Notes: generated by a model from the sequence alone, not told the origin. Positions 31,486 to 41,261 are shown, counted from the stretch's first letter. The stretch is DNA of 64,000 nucleotides from Rosenbergiella epipactidis (GCF_018494055.1 NZ_JABBFQ010000003.1:248001-312000), one strand, 5' to 3'. Numbers and translations: made by a program.

Positions 31486-31797
31486 CATAAACTATGTTCT
31501 TCTATCCCTAATGACAATTATGCAGGGGCAGTGGCTTGGCGTAATATGCCATCATTGCCGTAAATTTTGCATTATTGTGCTAGCGTACTCATTAATTGAA
31601 AATAATTCCCATAAAAATCTTATCAATAGGTTTATTACTTTATAAAAGTATTTAGTATCAACTTTCTGAAATTTATCTACATTATTTTCATATTGTGATT
31701 TAACGCTAATGATAGGTATAAATATATTTTTAGTGCTATTTACTTTATAGAAAACGTATTAGTGTATTCACTCCTCATCTTATTAAAAGGAGTTAAT
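31486..31797. other. AT-rich intergenic gap without a recognisable gene
   Basis: About 310 bp, very AT-rich from 31560 on. No open frame with a ribosome site and no clear terminator or tRNA was seen. Several TATAAT-like runs are present but cannot be ranked by eye. Confidence 0.5.
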
Positions 31798-31968
31798 ATG
31801 TCAGAGATCATCAATCCCATCACCGATGTCCATGCCGCAGCCCAACAGCTAATTGTAGAACTGATCAGAGCTGGGATTTTTGCAGGAAAAACGGCCGCCC
31901 AAGCGGGTGAGATGGTTAGTACCCTTTATGCAGATATATTGAAAGGGTATAAAGCCAATAATCGCTAG
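31798..31968 (+). CDS. small protein of unknown function
   Basis: 56-aa protein MSEIINPITDVHAAAQQLIV and onward, predicted helical, ending ADILKGYKANNR. A strong AAGGAG lies seven bases before the ATG at 31798; the frame opens earlier at 31762 without a good ribosome site. Followed after 25 bp by a terminator-like hairpin. I do not recognise a family with confidence; proteins of this size and shape recur in Erwiniaceae genomes (inference). Confidence 0.7.
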   Translation: MSEIINPITDVHAAAQQLIVELIRAGIFAGKTAAQAGEMVSTLYADILKGYKANNR

Positions 31969-31993
31969 TTCGTACCTCGTTGTTTAACGCGAT

Positions 31994-32035
31994 AACGGAG
32001 GAGTTAATGTGTTATGCATTGACACTCCGTTTTTT
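31994..32035 (+). terminator. probable terminator of the 56-aa gene
   Basis: AACGGAG (31994-32000) pairs with CTCCGTT (32025-32031) and is followed by TTTT. The loop contains a second short AATG/CATT pairing. The long interrupted stem makes it a moderate candidate. Confidence 0.5.
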
Positions 32036-32109
32036 GGCTATGAAGTAAGCAATCGGAGTCTGTTTTATAGCCATGCATAAGCTTGCGGTAAAAATGGCAG
32101 CGTCAATGA

Positions 32110-32139
32110 TTGATAGAAAGCCAACAAACGCGGTATCAT
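32110..32139 (+). promoter_or_regulatory. probable promoter of tRNA-Arg
   Basis: TTGATA (32110-32115), an 18-bp spacer and TATCAT (32134-32139), about 38 bp before the tRNA. Confidence 0.5.
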
Positions 32140-32177
32140 TAGCATTCTTCCACGAAGTGAAAGACTTACGTGCAAGG

Positions 32178-32252
32178 TCTCCTTAGTTAAATGGATATAA
32201 CGAGCCCCTCCTAAGGGCTAGTTGCAGGTTCGATTCCTGCAGGGGACACCAT
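32178..32252 (+). tRNA. argW: tRNA-Arg (anticodon CCT)
   Basis: 75-nt cloverleaf with CCA encoded. Acceptor GTCTCCT pairs with AGGGGAC with one T-G wobble; the anticodon loop CTCCTAA gives CCT. It corresponds to E. coli argW (which has acceptor GTCCTCT), a well-known integration site for phages and islands. The sequence just downstream is phage-like debris and an AT-rich two-gene cassette, as expected for such a site. Confidence 0.97.
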
Positions 32253-32280
32253 CTACTCCTCTCCCTTGACTACTCACCGT

Positions 32281-32662
32281 CTTGGACGGAAAAAATCTGG
32301 CACTACGCGACACGCACAGCATAAATTTCACCCTCGCCAACCACTATCTTACTAAAGCTTTCCTCACTGAACATTAACGTTGACGGGCTGTACGAATAAT
32401 ATCGCCAGCGTCAGTGCTGAACTTGATAGGCGGGTAAGCATTAACCGATAGCATGATAGTCAGTGTGACTGCTCAGGAACAGCTTATCGCGGCCGACGAA
32501 ACAATGGTAACCCTAAGCGTAACCGGCAACGTTTCAGCTAGAAGCGTTAGTCCGGTCATAAAAGTTACCGTTGCACCCGAAGACTCTGATTTTCTAATCA
32601 TCGAAAATAACCTGTCTGAAATCGCTGATGCCGGTGGTGAGGCACAGGTCGAATCTCGGTAG
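32281..32662 (+). pseudogene. degraded prophage fragments (tail-protein-like) next to argW
   Basis: Two short frames look like phage tail-protein remains. The first (32281-32325) reads SWTEKIWHYATRTA and then stops. The second (32453-32662, 69 aa) ends SPVIKVTVAPEDSDFLIIEN followed by NLSEIADAGGEAQVESR, close to the repeat found before the NLGL motif of phage tail fibres. Both are in the plus direction, separated by stop codons, without convincing starts. They directly follow argW, so a decayed prophage is likely. Family call is by eye. Confidence 0.45.
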
Positions 32663-32743
32663 TAGGTTCAGGGAGCCGCTGATGTTTTCCGCATGAAAAG
32701 CAGCATGATAGAAATTCCGAGGGAATGATCCCCTGTAAGCGAT

Positions 32744-33310
32744 CTATGGAAAAAATTCATATAGCATTTTTTCTTTACCCAAAGTGAATATAAAAAAATC
32801 ACTCTCTTTGAATCTATGTTCTTTGATGAGCTGTTGTTTTACGGTGTTAAATTTTTCCATGTCGGTAAAGAACAGGGCAGTGATATAATCTGAATCGATC
32901 AAATTCTTTTTTTCAGAAAGCTGTACAATATCGTCGTAGCAGCTTCTTTCCTTGCCTCCTAATCTTTCTTTTAACATGCATTGTGTCAGTAAATAGGTGC
33001 GCATGGGTTTTTTTTCATAGAGGATCTTAAGGGTGTCAATTCCCTCTCTATAGCGCTTTTCGCCGATCAGACTATGAGCATACATTAACAAAATATCGGT
33101 ATTTTCGGGGTACTTATCTCGGATCGTGTTAATTTTTGAGAGGATTTCAGTACTCTGCTTAGAATCCGCCATAACCAGTTTTTCAACTAAATTCGCTACC
33201 TCAGAGGTAGGACTGTTTTCGATCGAAAGAGCTTGGGGATAGGAATTTGTATCACTGCATAGAAGAAAAAACAGTGCCATGACTCTGAAAGGGTATAATA
33301 TTATTTTCAT
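32744..33310 (-). CDS. exported TPR-like protein of unknown function
   Basis: 188 aa with an N-terminal signal-like segment (YPFRVMALFFLLCSDTNS), then helices in the rhythm of tetratricopeptide repeats (about residues 40-130: LSKINTIRDKYPENTDILLMYAHSLIGEKRY, then EGIDTLKILYEKKP). A cysteine pair (LLTQCMLKERLG, ERSCYDDI) may form a disulfide. It starts one base after the stop of the 147-aa gene upstream, so the two are coupled. Clearly AT-richer than the backbone, indicating transfer. The role is unknown; a periplasmic adaptor or immunity-type partner is one possibility. Confidence 0.72.
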   Translation of the reverse strand: MKIILYPFRVMALFFLLCSDTNSYPQALSIENSPTSEVANLVEKLVMADSKQSTEILSKINTIRDKYPENTDILLMYAHSLIGEKRYREGIDTLKILYEKKPMRTYLLTQCMLKERLGGKERSCYDDIVQLSEKKNLIDSDYITALFFTDMEKFNTVKQQLIKEHRFKESDFFIFTLGKEKMLYEFFP

Positions 33311-33311
33311 A

Positions 33312-33755
33312 TTAAACCTGCTTGAATTTATTCAATGAAATATAATGTGTTGCTTTCTTGGGGATTGGCGCCAGCGAACCGGTATATCCTGTGTTTAAAA
33401 AATATCCTGTTTCTATTTTTAATACGGGCTGGATGTTTTTGCTCGCTTTAAGAGTGAATTGAGTACCTCCAATAAGAATTTCATTCTGCGTGAGAGCAAA
33501 AGCGCTATCCTTTGAATCTAAAACGTACTTTTTATTGTCGATATTATTTTCAACTGTGCACCAAGGTTTAATTACGCCTGAACCATAAGCTCTGGCTGCG
33601 TTACATAACATCGATGCAGATAAAAATAGTTTTTTCCCTTCTTTACCCTCGCTTTCCGTTACATTCAGAAGCAAAGTATAAGATGCATGTAAAGCTCCGA
33701 CCCCTTCGAGAGCCAAATAACCTAAAGTCGAAAACCTAAATGATTTTGTTGTCAT
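33312..33755 (-). CDS. protein of unknown function, first gene of the argW cassette
   Basis: 147 aa, no signal peptide or membrane helix. A predicted beta-rich C-terminal half (QNEILIGGTQFTLKASKNIQ, then PVLKIETGYFLNTGYTG) follows a more helical N-terminal half. Two cysteines (SMLCNAARAYG, KPWCTVEN). A strong GGAGG precedes the ATG at 33755. It is coupled to the exported TPR-like gene downstream. AT-rich compared with neighbours. I recognise no family. With its partner it is the clearest candidate for an undescribed small system in the window. Confidence 0.7.
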   Translation of the reverse strand: MTTKSFRFSTLGYLALEGVGALHASYTLLLNVTESEGKEGKKLFLSASMLCNAARAYGSGVIKPWCTVENNIDNKKYVLDSKDSAFALTQNEILIGGTQFTLKASKNIQPVLKIETGYFLNTGYTGSLAPIPKKATHYISLNKFKQV

Positions 33756-34419
33756 GATATCCTCCGTGATAAATCGATATAACGCTTTGCGTCCCTTCCC
33801 AGAACGCTAATCCTCTGAAACGCCGAGGTTTACTCTATTACAATTCAGGCAATTGGGCTGTTAAGCAGTCGATGTTTATTGAAGTTATTAACTTCTGCTG
33901 CCATTACGCAAAAATTTCACCTACAGATCAGATAATCATAACGATCAGACTGCTGTGTCGATATGCCAAGTTATTGTGACTTTGCAGTTGATCACACATT
34001 CCTGACCGGATCAACCAATCCCCGGCCAAAGCCCTTAAGGTTTTTCTTTGACAATGTCGGGGAATAGAAACGCTGCGTTAGAGTCGTTTAATTTTCCCTA
34101 TTGAAAAGCTATTTCGCTGACTTCTCAGCGTAAAAAGCTGTTAAATATGCCCTCGCTTCAGACCCGTCTTAATTTTCCTCTCTCCTTTGCCACTTTTTAG
34201 CCATGTTGGGTCATTGGTTAATTCATTGTTCAGTCTCTAACCATCTGTTTTTATGAAATTAAATAATAGTATTTAGTGAATAGATAGTTTTTAGCGATTG
34301 TTATAACTTATTTAATCGGCAATTATTGTTAAATAAGCTCTTTCTGCTCAGTAAAGTGCCTTAAATAGGACTTTATACATTTTCTGAACGGTACTTACAG
34401 AAATAATGAAAGGGCAAGG
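33756..34419. other. 664-bp regulatory gap upstream of pgaABCD
   Basis: No gene is seen. The region contains the palindrome GAAGTTA-T-TAACTTC (33881-33895), a perfect hairpin CGCTGA-CTTC-TCAGCG (34115-34130), and AT-rich sequence up to the pgaA start. In E. coli the pga leader is long, is bound by CsrA and its promoter is activated by NhaR. A long leader would fit here too. The Shine-Dalgarno AAGGATG is itself a GGA-type CsrA motif. No -35/-10 pair could be fixed by eye. Confidence 0.55.
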
Positions 34420-36861
34420 ATGAGAAACCTCACTGTATTGACGGCCGGCATATTGCCTCGGCGTTGGCCAGCACTATTATGCTCGCTTCCGCTCCTTTTA
34501 CTCGCGGATGCCAAGGCAACGTCTTACGACGAGCTGATCTTGCGAGCGCGGGACGGAGAGACTGCCGAGTTGATGAGCTATTTTGTCGATGAATCGCAGC
34601 GCCATCCACTGAGCAGCAGTCAGATTGCGGATTGGTTACAGGTCGCGAGCTGGCAACAAGATAATGATACGGTACTTTTGGTGTGGCAGCGCTATGGCAC
34701 ACAGGCGACGCTTCCGGCCAGAGCCTTTGCTGCAGTGGCGTCGGCAGAGCGTAATTTGCACCATTGGCCTAAGGCCATTGCATATTGGCAGCAAGCGCTT
34801 AAGCGTGCCCCTAATGAGATCGATTACCTCTCAGCGCTCTCCATGACAGAAGCCGATGCTGGGCAATTCGCTGCAGCCAGTGAAACAGCAGAGCGGATTA
34901 ATCATTTAGGGAAAACAACTGACTACCGATTAACATTAGCTTATCTGCGTTTACGTGAACGAAAAAACGCAGAGGCTTTACTGTTACTGACTCAGGCAGA
35001 GCAACGTGATCCTGATGATCAACGTATACAGCGGCAACTTAGCGAACTTTATGCGATAAATCGTCTTTCCCGGCCCGCGTTACAGGCCGCGCACACTTTA
35101 TCACTGCCCACGCAAAGATTAAGAGAAATTCAACTTGATAGCGCTGCGGAGCTAGTCCGCAATGCACTAATCCAGACCGACGATTTGCGAACCCGTTTTG
35201 ATAATGCTGACCGGGCATTAGCCCTTTATCGTCAACTCAGCACAGCGTGGCAAGGGGTAGCCGATGCCCAACTCTCGTTGCAGCGTTTACGTTATGATCG
35301 CTTAGGGGCGTTGGTCGCGCGTGAAGACTATAGTCAAGTCATTGAAGAATATCATCGATTGCGGGAGGCTAGGGCACCGTTACCTGACTACGTCAAACCC
35401 TGGATCGCGACGGCATTATTGGCACGTAAGCAACCACGTCAAGCATTAACCATATTATCGTCGATTCCGGTTTCCATTGTGCGGCAAGATGATGATCGTT
35501 TTTCAACCGAGTTTTACGCACTTTTGGAAAGCGGTCAGTATCACTTGGCCGGAGAAGCGTTAGCCGCGCGCGCGGCACATACCCCGTGGAAAACTCAGGT
35601 ATGGGGATTGCCACTGCAACAACCCAATGATAGTTGGCTTAGCTTACAGTCTTTGAAGACTGATTACCTCGTTGATACTCAAGATCTTATCGGGGCACAG
35701 CAGTTAAGTCAGCGATTAGCGACCAGTGCCCCAGGTAATCAGGGGCTTGCTATTCAATATGCCAGGGTGCTTTCTGCACGGGGAGCTGATCGCCAGGCTG
35801 AGAGAATACTCAAGCGTGCTGAATGTCTTATGCCGGATGATATTTCATTAGAAACAGAGCAAGCGTATGTTGCGGGTAATCTGCAAGAGTGGCAGCAAAT
35901 GGACCTATTAACGGACGATCTTGTTGCCCGTTCGGCGAGTTCACCGGTTATCCAAGAATTAGAGGCGTTTCGTAGCATTCATCATAGTTGGGAGCTGCAA
36001 GTAGGGGTAAATCACGGCCTCCACTCCAATAGCCCGGTAACGGGAAGTCGAGACGTCACCACGTCAAGTCGACTCTATACTCCGCCAATCGCGACTAATT
36101 TCCGACTTTTTAGTGGCTATCAATTCGAACAGAGCCATTTCGAAGAGGGCAAAAAACATGCCTCGACCCCTTCGGTCGGTGTCGAATGGCGCGAACGAGA
36201 CTATCAGGCGGAAATTGCGGTCAATCATCAACAGGTTTCCGGAGAAACGCATACTGGCTTTCAGCTAGCAGGCTGGCACGACGTCGATGACCACTGGCGT
36301 ATCACCGGCCACCTAGCACGTTTCTCAACTCAGGCTCCCTTACGTGCGCGCGCCAATCACGTTACCGCCGATGATGCGGGCTTAGGGCTTGAATGGCGGC
36401 AAAATGAACGACGTGAATACCACTTCTCACTGAGCCCGACTCACTTTTCTGATGGAAACCACCGCATTGAATATCAGCTCTCAGGTAAAGAACGGCTATG
36501 GACTGCACCGAGAGTTGTACTCGATTTTACCCCGGCACTGAGTGGCAGCCAAAATAGTCAGCAAAACGTCGCCTATTACAGCCCTAAAAACGATCTCTCT
36601 GTCATCCCAGCGTTGACGCTAACCCATCAGATTAGTCGGCACTACGCGCGAGTGTGGCGCCAGCAGCTAAGCCTTGGCAGTGGAATTTATCAACAGCATG
36701 GGCAGGCAACAGGTTCAACCACACAAATCAGTTACGGCCACGAAATAGAATGGACTAGACGTTTGACTACAGGGCTGACTTTACTCTGGGGCCGTCAGCC
36801 TTGGGATGGTCAGTATGAGAATACTCTCTCTGCACAGCTTGATATGACGCTGAGGTTTTAA
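34420..36861 (+). CDS. pgaA: poly-beta-1,6-N-acetylglucosamine export porin PgaA
   Basis: Outer-membrane porin that exports the biofilm polysaccharide PNAG. 813 aa (E. coli 807). A signal peptide (WPALLCSLPLLLLADAKA) is followed by a periplasmic TPR domain (about residues 60-500), which binds deacetylated PNAG. The C-terminal 16-strand barrel (about 510-813) ends in the outer-membrane signature DMTLRF with terminal Phe. The ATG at 34420 has AAGG upstream. First gene of pgaABCD; pgaB starts 2 bases after its stop. Confidence 0.96.
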   Translation: MRNLTVLTAGILPRRWPALLCSLPLLLLADAKATSYDELILRARDGETAELMSYFVDESQRHPLSSSQIADWLQVASWQQDNDTVLLVWQRYGTQATLPARAFAAVASAERNLHHWPKAIAYWQQALKRAPNEIDYLSALSMTEADAGQFAAASETAERINHLGKTTDYRLTLAYLRLRERKNAEALLLLTQAEQRDPDDQRIQRQLSELYAINRLSRPALQAAHTLSLPTQRLREIQLDSAAELVRNALIQTDDLRTRFDNADRALALYRQLSTAWQGVADAQLSLQRLRYDRLGALVAREDYSQVIEEYHRLREARAPLPDYVKPWIATALLARKQPRQALTILSSIPVSIVRQDDDRFSTEFYALLESGQYHLAGEALAARAAHTPWKTQVWGLPLQQPNDSWLSLQSLKTDYLVDTQDLIGAQQLSQRLATSAPGNQGLAIQYARVLSARGADRQAERILKRAECLMPDDISLETEQAYVAGNLQEWQQMDLLTDDLVARSASSPVIQELEAFRSIHHSWELQVGVNHGLHSNSPVTGSRDVTTSSRLYTPPIATNFRLFSGYQFEQSHFEEGKKHASTPSVGVEWRERDYQAEIAVNHQQVSGETHTGFQLAGWHDVDDHWRITGHLARFSTQAPLRARANHVTADDAGLGLEWRQNERREYHFSLSPTHFSDGNHRIEYQLSGKERLWTAPRVVLDFTPALSGSQNSQQNVAYYSPKNDLSVIPALTLTHQISRHYARVWRQQLSLGSGIYQQHGQATGSTTQISYGHEIEWTRRLTTGLTLLWGRQPWDGQYENTLSAQLDMTLRF

Positions 36862-36863
36862 GG

Positions 36864-38870
36864 ATGAAAAAATTAACGGATTGGGCCTTATCGCTGGTTT
36901 TTAGCCTACTGGCCACCTCACATTTTGCTCTGGCCGCATCGGTCCTCTTCGTACCGCCATCCGAACGTGGGCATCCTTTATCTCAACAGTCGTGGCCGAC
37001 CAACAGTTTTCTCACTATTGCCTACCACGATGTCGAAGATGGTGGGGCGGATCAGCGTTATCTGGCAGTAAGAACCGGCGCGCTGATCGAGCAGATGAAT
37101 TGGCTTCGTGATAATGGCTATCAGCCAGTGAGTGTTCAACAAATTATTGAGGCACATCAGCATAAAGGTACGCTCCCCCCTAAAGCTGTTTTGCTTAGTT
37201 TTGACGATGGCTATAGCAGTTTCTACACGCGAGTCTGGCCAGTGCTTAAAGCCTGGAATTGGCCTGCACTGTGGGCGCCGGTCGGAAGTTGGGTCGATGC
37301 ACCTGATCATCAGCCGATCGACTTTGGTGGTCTCTCTACCGCAAGGGAGAAATTTGCAACGTGGCAGATGGTGAAAGAAGTCAGTGATTCAGGCTTGGTC
37401 GAGATCGGTTCTCATACTTGGAACGCTCACTTTGGTATTCCAGCCAATCCACAAGGCAGCCTAGAGCCTGCCATGACGAGTCGCTATTACGATACGAAAG
37501 CGAAGCATTACGAGACGACCACGCAGTTTCAGCAGCGTATCAGTGCCGATATTAAAAAAATTACCGATAAATTAACCCAAGTTACCGGTAAGGCACCGCG
37601 GGTGCTGGTTTGGCCTTATGGTGCAGAGAACGGTGCTAGCTTAGCCTTGGCGCAACAACAGGGCTACGAGATGGCCTTTACGTTAAACGATGGACTGGGT
37701 AATACCAGTAATATGATGAGTCTACCTCGGGTATTGATTTCAGGGAATCCTTCCTTACAAAGCTTTGTCACCGATATTTCGCAGACTGGCGACAGAGCAC
37801 CGGTCAGAATGATCCATGTGGATCTGGATTACGTGTATGACCCTAACCCACGACAACAACAGAAGAATATCGATCAACTGATCCAACGGGTCGCAGATCT
37901 GCGGGTGACGCACGTATTTTTACAAGCTTTTGCCGATCCGAAAGGCGATGGTCTGGTCAAATCGCTCTATTTTCCGAATCGCCATCTTCCGGTCCGAGCG
38001 GATCTGTTTAATTTTGTCTCGTGGCAGTTACAGAATAGGGCGAATGTCAAAGTCTTCGCCTGGATGCCGGTGCTTGCCTTTGGTCTGGATAAAAATCTTC
38101 CTCGAGTAGAAGGGGAGAAGGGGCGCTCTACCGAACAGGGCGACTATCAACGTCTGTCACCCTGGAGCCCTGAAGTGAGAAAGCAGATAACCGAGATCTA
38201 TCAAGATCTTGCAGCAAATACTGCCTTCAACGGTATTCTATTTCACGACGATGGCGTGCTTTCGGACTATGAAGATAACAGTCCGCAAGCGATAAAAGCT
38301 TACCAAGAGGCGGGGTTCGCATCATCCATAAGCGACATCCGTCAGTCACCGGAAGCGTTATCTCGCTGGAGTACTTATAAAACCCAAGTGCTGATCGATT
38401 TTACCCAGCAACTGATGCATGCCGTCAGGACAATACGGGGACCCCAGATCGAATCGGCGAGGAACCTCTACGCCCAGCCGGTCCTCAACCCAGAGAGTGA
38501 GCAGTGGACGGCGCAGAATCTCGCGCTCTTTATCAAGAACTATCGCTGGACGGTGCCGATGGCGATGCCTGAAATGGAAAATATTCCTGCCGCTGAACAA
38601 GCTCAATGGCTCAAGCAAGTGGTGGCGCGTATCAAGCAACTGCCTGGGGGGCTCGATAAGACCATTATCGAATTACAGAGTGTCGATTGGCGACATCCTG
38701 ATGCGGCGCAATCGATAAATGATCGGCAGCTCGTTCAATGGATTGAAGCCTTGCAGTTACTGGGTGTACGAAATTATGGCTATTACCCAGATAATTTTTT
38801 AATGAATAAACCGGCACTCTCGACTATTCGTCCTTATATCTCATCGGCTTGGTATCCTGCTCATGACTGA
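36864..38870 (+). CDS. pgaB: PNAG N-deacetylase PgaB (no lipobox)
   Basis: Periplasmic enzyme that partially deacetylates PNAG so it can be exported. 668 aa in two domains. The N-terminal polysaccharide deacetylase (about 45-300) has metal and catalytic residues in [33 protein letters not shown] and [10 protein letters not shown]. The C-terminal glycoside-hydrolase-like domain (about 310-668) includes [14 protein letters not shown] and [15 protein letters not shown]. coli PgaB is a lipoprotein with a lipobox cysteine. Here the signal sequence ends [18 protein letters not shown] with no cysteine, so cleavage by signal peptidase I is predicted. It overlaps pgaC by 8 bp. Confidence 0.96.
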   Translation: MKKLTDWALSLVFSLLATSHFALAASVLFVPPSERGHPLSQQSWPTNSFLTIAYHDVEDGGADQRYLAVRTGALIEQMNWLRDNGYQPVSVQQIIEAHQHKGTLPPKAVLLSFDDGYSSFYTRVWPVLKAWNWPALWAPVGSWVDAPDHQPIDFGGLSTAREKFATWQMVKEVSDSGLVEIGSHTWNAHFGIPANPQGSLEPAMTSRYYDTKAKHYETTTQFQQRISADIKKITDKLTQVTGKAPRVLVWPYGAENGASLALAQQQGYEMAFTLNDGLGNTSNMMSLPRVLISGNPSLQSFVTDISQTGDRAPVRMIHVDLDYVYDPNPRQQQKNIDQLIQRVADLRVTHVFLQAFADPKGDGLVKSLYFPNRHLPVRADLFNFVSWQLQNRANVKVFAWMPVLAFGLDKNLPRVEGEKGRSTEQGDYQRLSPWSPEVRKQITEIYQDLAANTAFNGILFHDDGVLSDYEDNSPQAIKAYQEAGFASSISDIRQSPEALSRWSTYKTQVLIDFTQQLMHAVRTIRGPQIESARNLYAQPVLNPESEQWTAQNLALFIKNYRWTVPMAMPEMENIPAAEQAQWLKQVVARIKQLPGGLDKTIIELQSVDWRHPDAAQSINDRQLVQWIEALQLLGVRNYGYYPDNFLMNKPALSTIRPYISSAWYPAHD

Positions 38871-40197
38871 TCGCATTTTAACATTCACCATTCTTTGCTT
38901 AGTGTTGAGCTTCCCACTGGGATTCGCGGCGACCTTTACTGGCGAAATTATGCTCAACTTCGTCTTTCTGTGGCCACTGTTTATGGCGGCGTTATGGATT
39001 ACCGGTGGTATTTATTTTTGGTTTCACCGTGAACGGTATTGGTCACAAACACCGGACATTGGCGATCAGGCAGGCCTCGCTTCACCGCTTATCTCATTGC
39101 TGATCCCTTGTTATAACGAAGGGCCGAATGTGCGAGAAACTGTGGAGGCAGCGTTACAACAGCGTTACACCAATCTAGAGGTTATCGCGATAAATGATGG
39201 TTCTTCCGATAATACTGGGGAGATTTTGACTCAGTTGGCAAGAGAGTTTCCTAAGTTACGGGTGATTCATCTAGCTGAAAACCAAGGTAAAGCTGTTGCC
39301 TTACGTACTGCTGCCGCCGCGGCGAGAAGTGATTTTTTAGTCTGTATTGATGGCGATGCACTGCCTGACCCCGATATGGCAGCATTTTTGGTTGCACCAC
39401 TGATCACCTACCCGCGTGTCGGCGCGGTAACCGGTAATCCGCGGATTCGAACCCGCTCAACATTGGTGGGGAGGATTCAGGTCGGTGAGTTCTCATCAAT
39501 TATTGGTTTGATCAAACGAACGCAGCGAATTTACGGACATGTCTTTACGGTCTCTGGTGTGATTACCGCCTTTCGCCGAACCGCGCTAGAAGAGGTCGGA
39601 TACTGGAGCCCGGAAATGATTACTGAGGATATCGATATTAGCTGGAAGCTCCAATTACAGCACTGGTCGATCTTCTTCGAGCCACGGGCTATTTGTTGGA
39701 TCTTGATGCCAGAAACAATTAAAGGCCTGTGGAAACAACGGTTACGCTGGGCGCAAGGTGGGGCCGAAGTCTTTGTCAAAAATATGAAAAATATCTGGTC
39801 TTTTGAACACAAACGCATGTGGGTATTGCTAGGGGAATTTATGCTATCCACCTTATGGGCATTCTCCTACGCCATGAGTGTTTTGCTCTTTGTAGTGGGG
39901 CTATTTATAACCTTGCCGACTAATCTACAGGTTGAAACGTTATTTCCTCCGCATTTCACCGGGATTACCTTGGCAGTGGTGTGTTTATTCCAGTTTATCG
40001 TCAGTATTATTATCGAACACCGTTATGAAAAGAAAATTTTCCAGTCACTATTCTGGGTGGTTTGGTTCCCTGTTGTGTATTGGATGTTAAGTCTATTTAC
40101 TACGTTAGTTGCCTTTCCTAAAGTAATGTTGAAAAAACAACAGCAACGTGCGCGGTGGAGTCATTCAGACCGAGGGATCGAGAGGACATCAAAATGA
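38863..40197 (+). CDS. pgaC: PNAG synthase PgaC (family 2 glycosyltransferase)
   Basis: Inner-membrane processive transferase that polymerises UDP-GlcNAc. 444 aa. N-terminal membrane helices precede the GT2 domain with [23 protein letters not shown], the UDP-binding DGDALPDPD, the catalytic TEDID and the processivity motif QRLRW. C-terminal membrane helices follow. In E. coli PgaC and PgaD together bind c-di-GMP, which is required for activity. It overlaps pgaB by 8 bp and pgaD by 4 bp (ATGA). Confidence 0.97.
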   Translation: MTDRILTFTILCLVLSFPLGFAATFTGEIMLNFVFLWPLFMAALWITGGIYFWFHRERYWSQTPDIGDQAGLASPLISLLIPCYNEGPNVRETVEAALQQRYTNLEVIAINDGSSDNTGEILTQLAREFPKLRVIHLAENQGKAVALRTAAAAARSDFLVCIDGDALPDPDMAAFLVAPLITYPRVGAVTGNPRIRTRSTLVGRIQVGEFSSIIGLIKRTQRIYGHVFTVSGVITAFRRTALEEVGYWSPEMITEDIDISWKLQLQHWSIFFEPRAICWILMPETIKGLWKQRLRWAQGGAEVFVKNMKNIWSFEHKRMWVLLGEFMLSTLWAFSYAMSVLLFVVGLFITLPTNLQVETLFPPHFTGITLAVVCLFQFIVSIIIEHRYEKKIFQSLFWVVWFPVVYWMLSLFTTLVAFPKVMLKKQQQRARWSHSDRGIERTSK

Positions 40198-40613
40198 ATT
40201 CGCAACCTATTATTATTACCGAGCCTCGTCGCTCAATCAGGATAGTCGATAGTATATTAACTCTTATTGCTTGGGGGGGATTTCTTTATCTCATTATCCA
40301 TGAATATCAGCAATTATTTTCTCGGCAATATCGTCCAGAAGTTTCTCCTGCAATCACGCTGCTTAATTATTTTTTATTCGCTATTATTTATGTTTTGCTC
40401 TTTATATTATGGGCGAAATACAATCAGTTATTTTTTAGCAGAGAGAGAAGGAAAAGAAAAGGCATGCCTAATCAAAGAAAATTGGCAAAAAGCTTTGCTA
40501 TAAGTATTGCTGAATTAGAGAAGTTGGAAAGTCATAAGGTGATAAAAGTGTTTCATTCACCTTCTGGAGAGATAACACAAAGTGAAATAATTATGCTCTC
40601 AGCAGAGCCGTGA
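40194..40613 (+). CDS. pgaD: PNAG biosynthesis accessory protein PgaD
   Basis: 139-aa inner-membrane protein with two hydrophobic segments ([18 protein letters not shown] and [21 protein letters not shown]), then a basic cytoplasmic tail ([14 protein letters not shown]) as in E. coli PgaD (137 aa). It stabilises PgaC and shares its c-di-GMP binding. The frame opens at 40155, but the ATG at 40194 overlaps the PgaC stop (ATGA) and gives the family start. AT content rises from here into the yfi genes. Confidence 0.93.
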   Translation: MNSQPIIITEPRRSIRIVDSILTLIAWGGFLYLIIHEYQQLFSRQYRPEVSPAITLLNYFLFAIIYVLLFILWAKYNQLFFSRERRKRKGMPNQRKLAKSFAISIAELEKLESHKVIKVFHSPSGEITQSEIIMLSAEP

Positions 40614-40751
40614 GAGAAACAGTCTAGCTGAGGACTTCATTATATAAACCCATATAATGAGGATCGGTCAATTCATCAATTGATGGCACTGGTAGCGGTT
40701 AAATGATAAAATCTTCTGATGTGGTTCTGAAGGCTATTAAGCGAAAAAATA

Positions 40752-41261
40752 GTGAAATTTATCAGTAGGCTTTTAATTTTTATCTCTCTTTTTATATCCC
40801 ACGTTGCTTTGTCGATGACTGGAGACCGAGAGGTGCAAGTCTCTACCAATAAAATAGTTGAGGGAATATTAAGTTTCTCTCATTGGCCGAAGGTTGAAGG
40901 ACATCCCTTGCTGTGCGTATCAAAGCAGGCAAACTTTTTTAATATAGAGAAGGCCGCGGGTAATCCAGTTTTCAGAGTGGTTGCTATCAGTAATCCCACT
41001 GAATTTCTTTCAGCAGGGTGCGATGCTATTTATTTTGGCCGAGAATCGGTTGAAGAACAGAACGGCATTATCAACGCTCTCACAGGTAAAAATATCCTCA
41101 CGATTAGCGAAAATAATGCCGATTGTGTTGCAGGTGCTGCTTTTTGTCTAAACAGACGTCAACAGCTATTTAAATTTTCGGTAAATTTAGATTCACTGAG
41201 TCGCTCTGGTGTCAGAGTTAATTCAGATGTCCTATTATTATCCAAAGATGGGGATGAGTAG
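40752..41261 (+). CDS. yfiR: periplasmic YfiR-family repressor of the diguanylate cyclase YfiN
   Basis: 169 aa with a signal peptide (RLLIFISLFISHVALS) and the YfiR domain (PF13689 type; KIVEGILSFSHWPKVEGHPLLCV, then AIYFGRESVEEQ). Four cysteines (55, 90, 125, 132) match in spacing the two disulfides of Pseudomonas YfiR, in particular the last pair seven residues apart. YfiR binds the periplasmic part of YfiN and keeps it off until released by YfiB or redox stress. It starts 138 bp after pgaD on the same strand; TATAAT at 40653-40658 may be its promoter -10, so it could be separately transcribed. Confidence 0.9.
   Translation: MKFISRLLIFISLFISHVALSMTGDREVQVSTNKIVEGILSFSHWPKVEGHPLLCVSKQANFFNIEKAAGNPVFRVVAISNPTEFLSAGCDAIYFGRESVEEQNGIINALTGKNILTISENNADCVAGAAFCLNRRQQLFKFSVNLDSLSRSGVRVNSDVLLLSKDGDE

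Noticed and set aside
32281-32743. Intact prophage or integrase at argW
   Set aside because: No integrase, capsid or portal gene and no second copy of the tRNA 3' end were seen; only short tail-like fragments remain.
40155-40193. Longer PgaD start at 40155
   Set aside because: It would extend 13 codons into pgaC; the ATGA overlap at 40194 and the E. coli length favour the shorter form.
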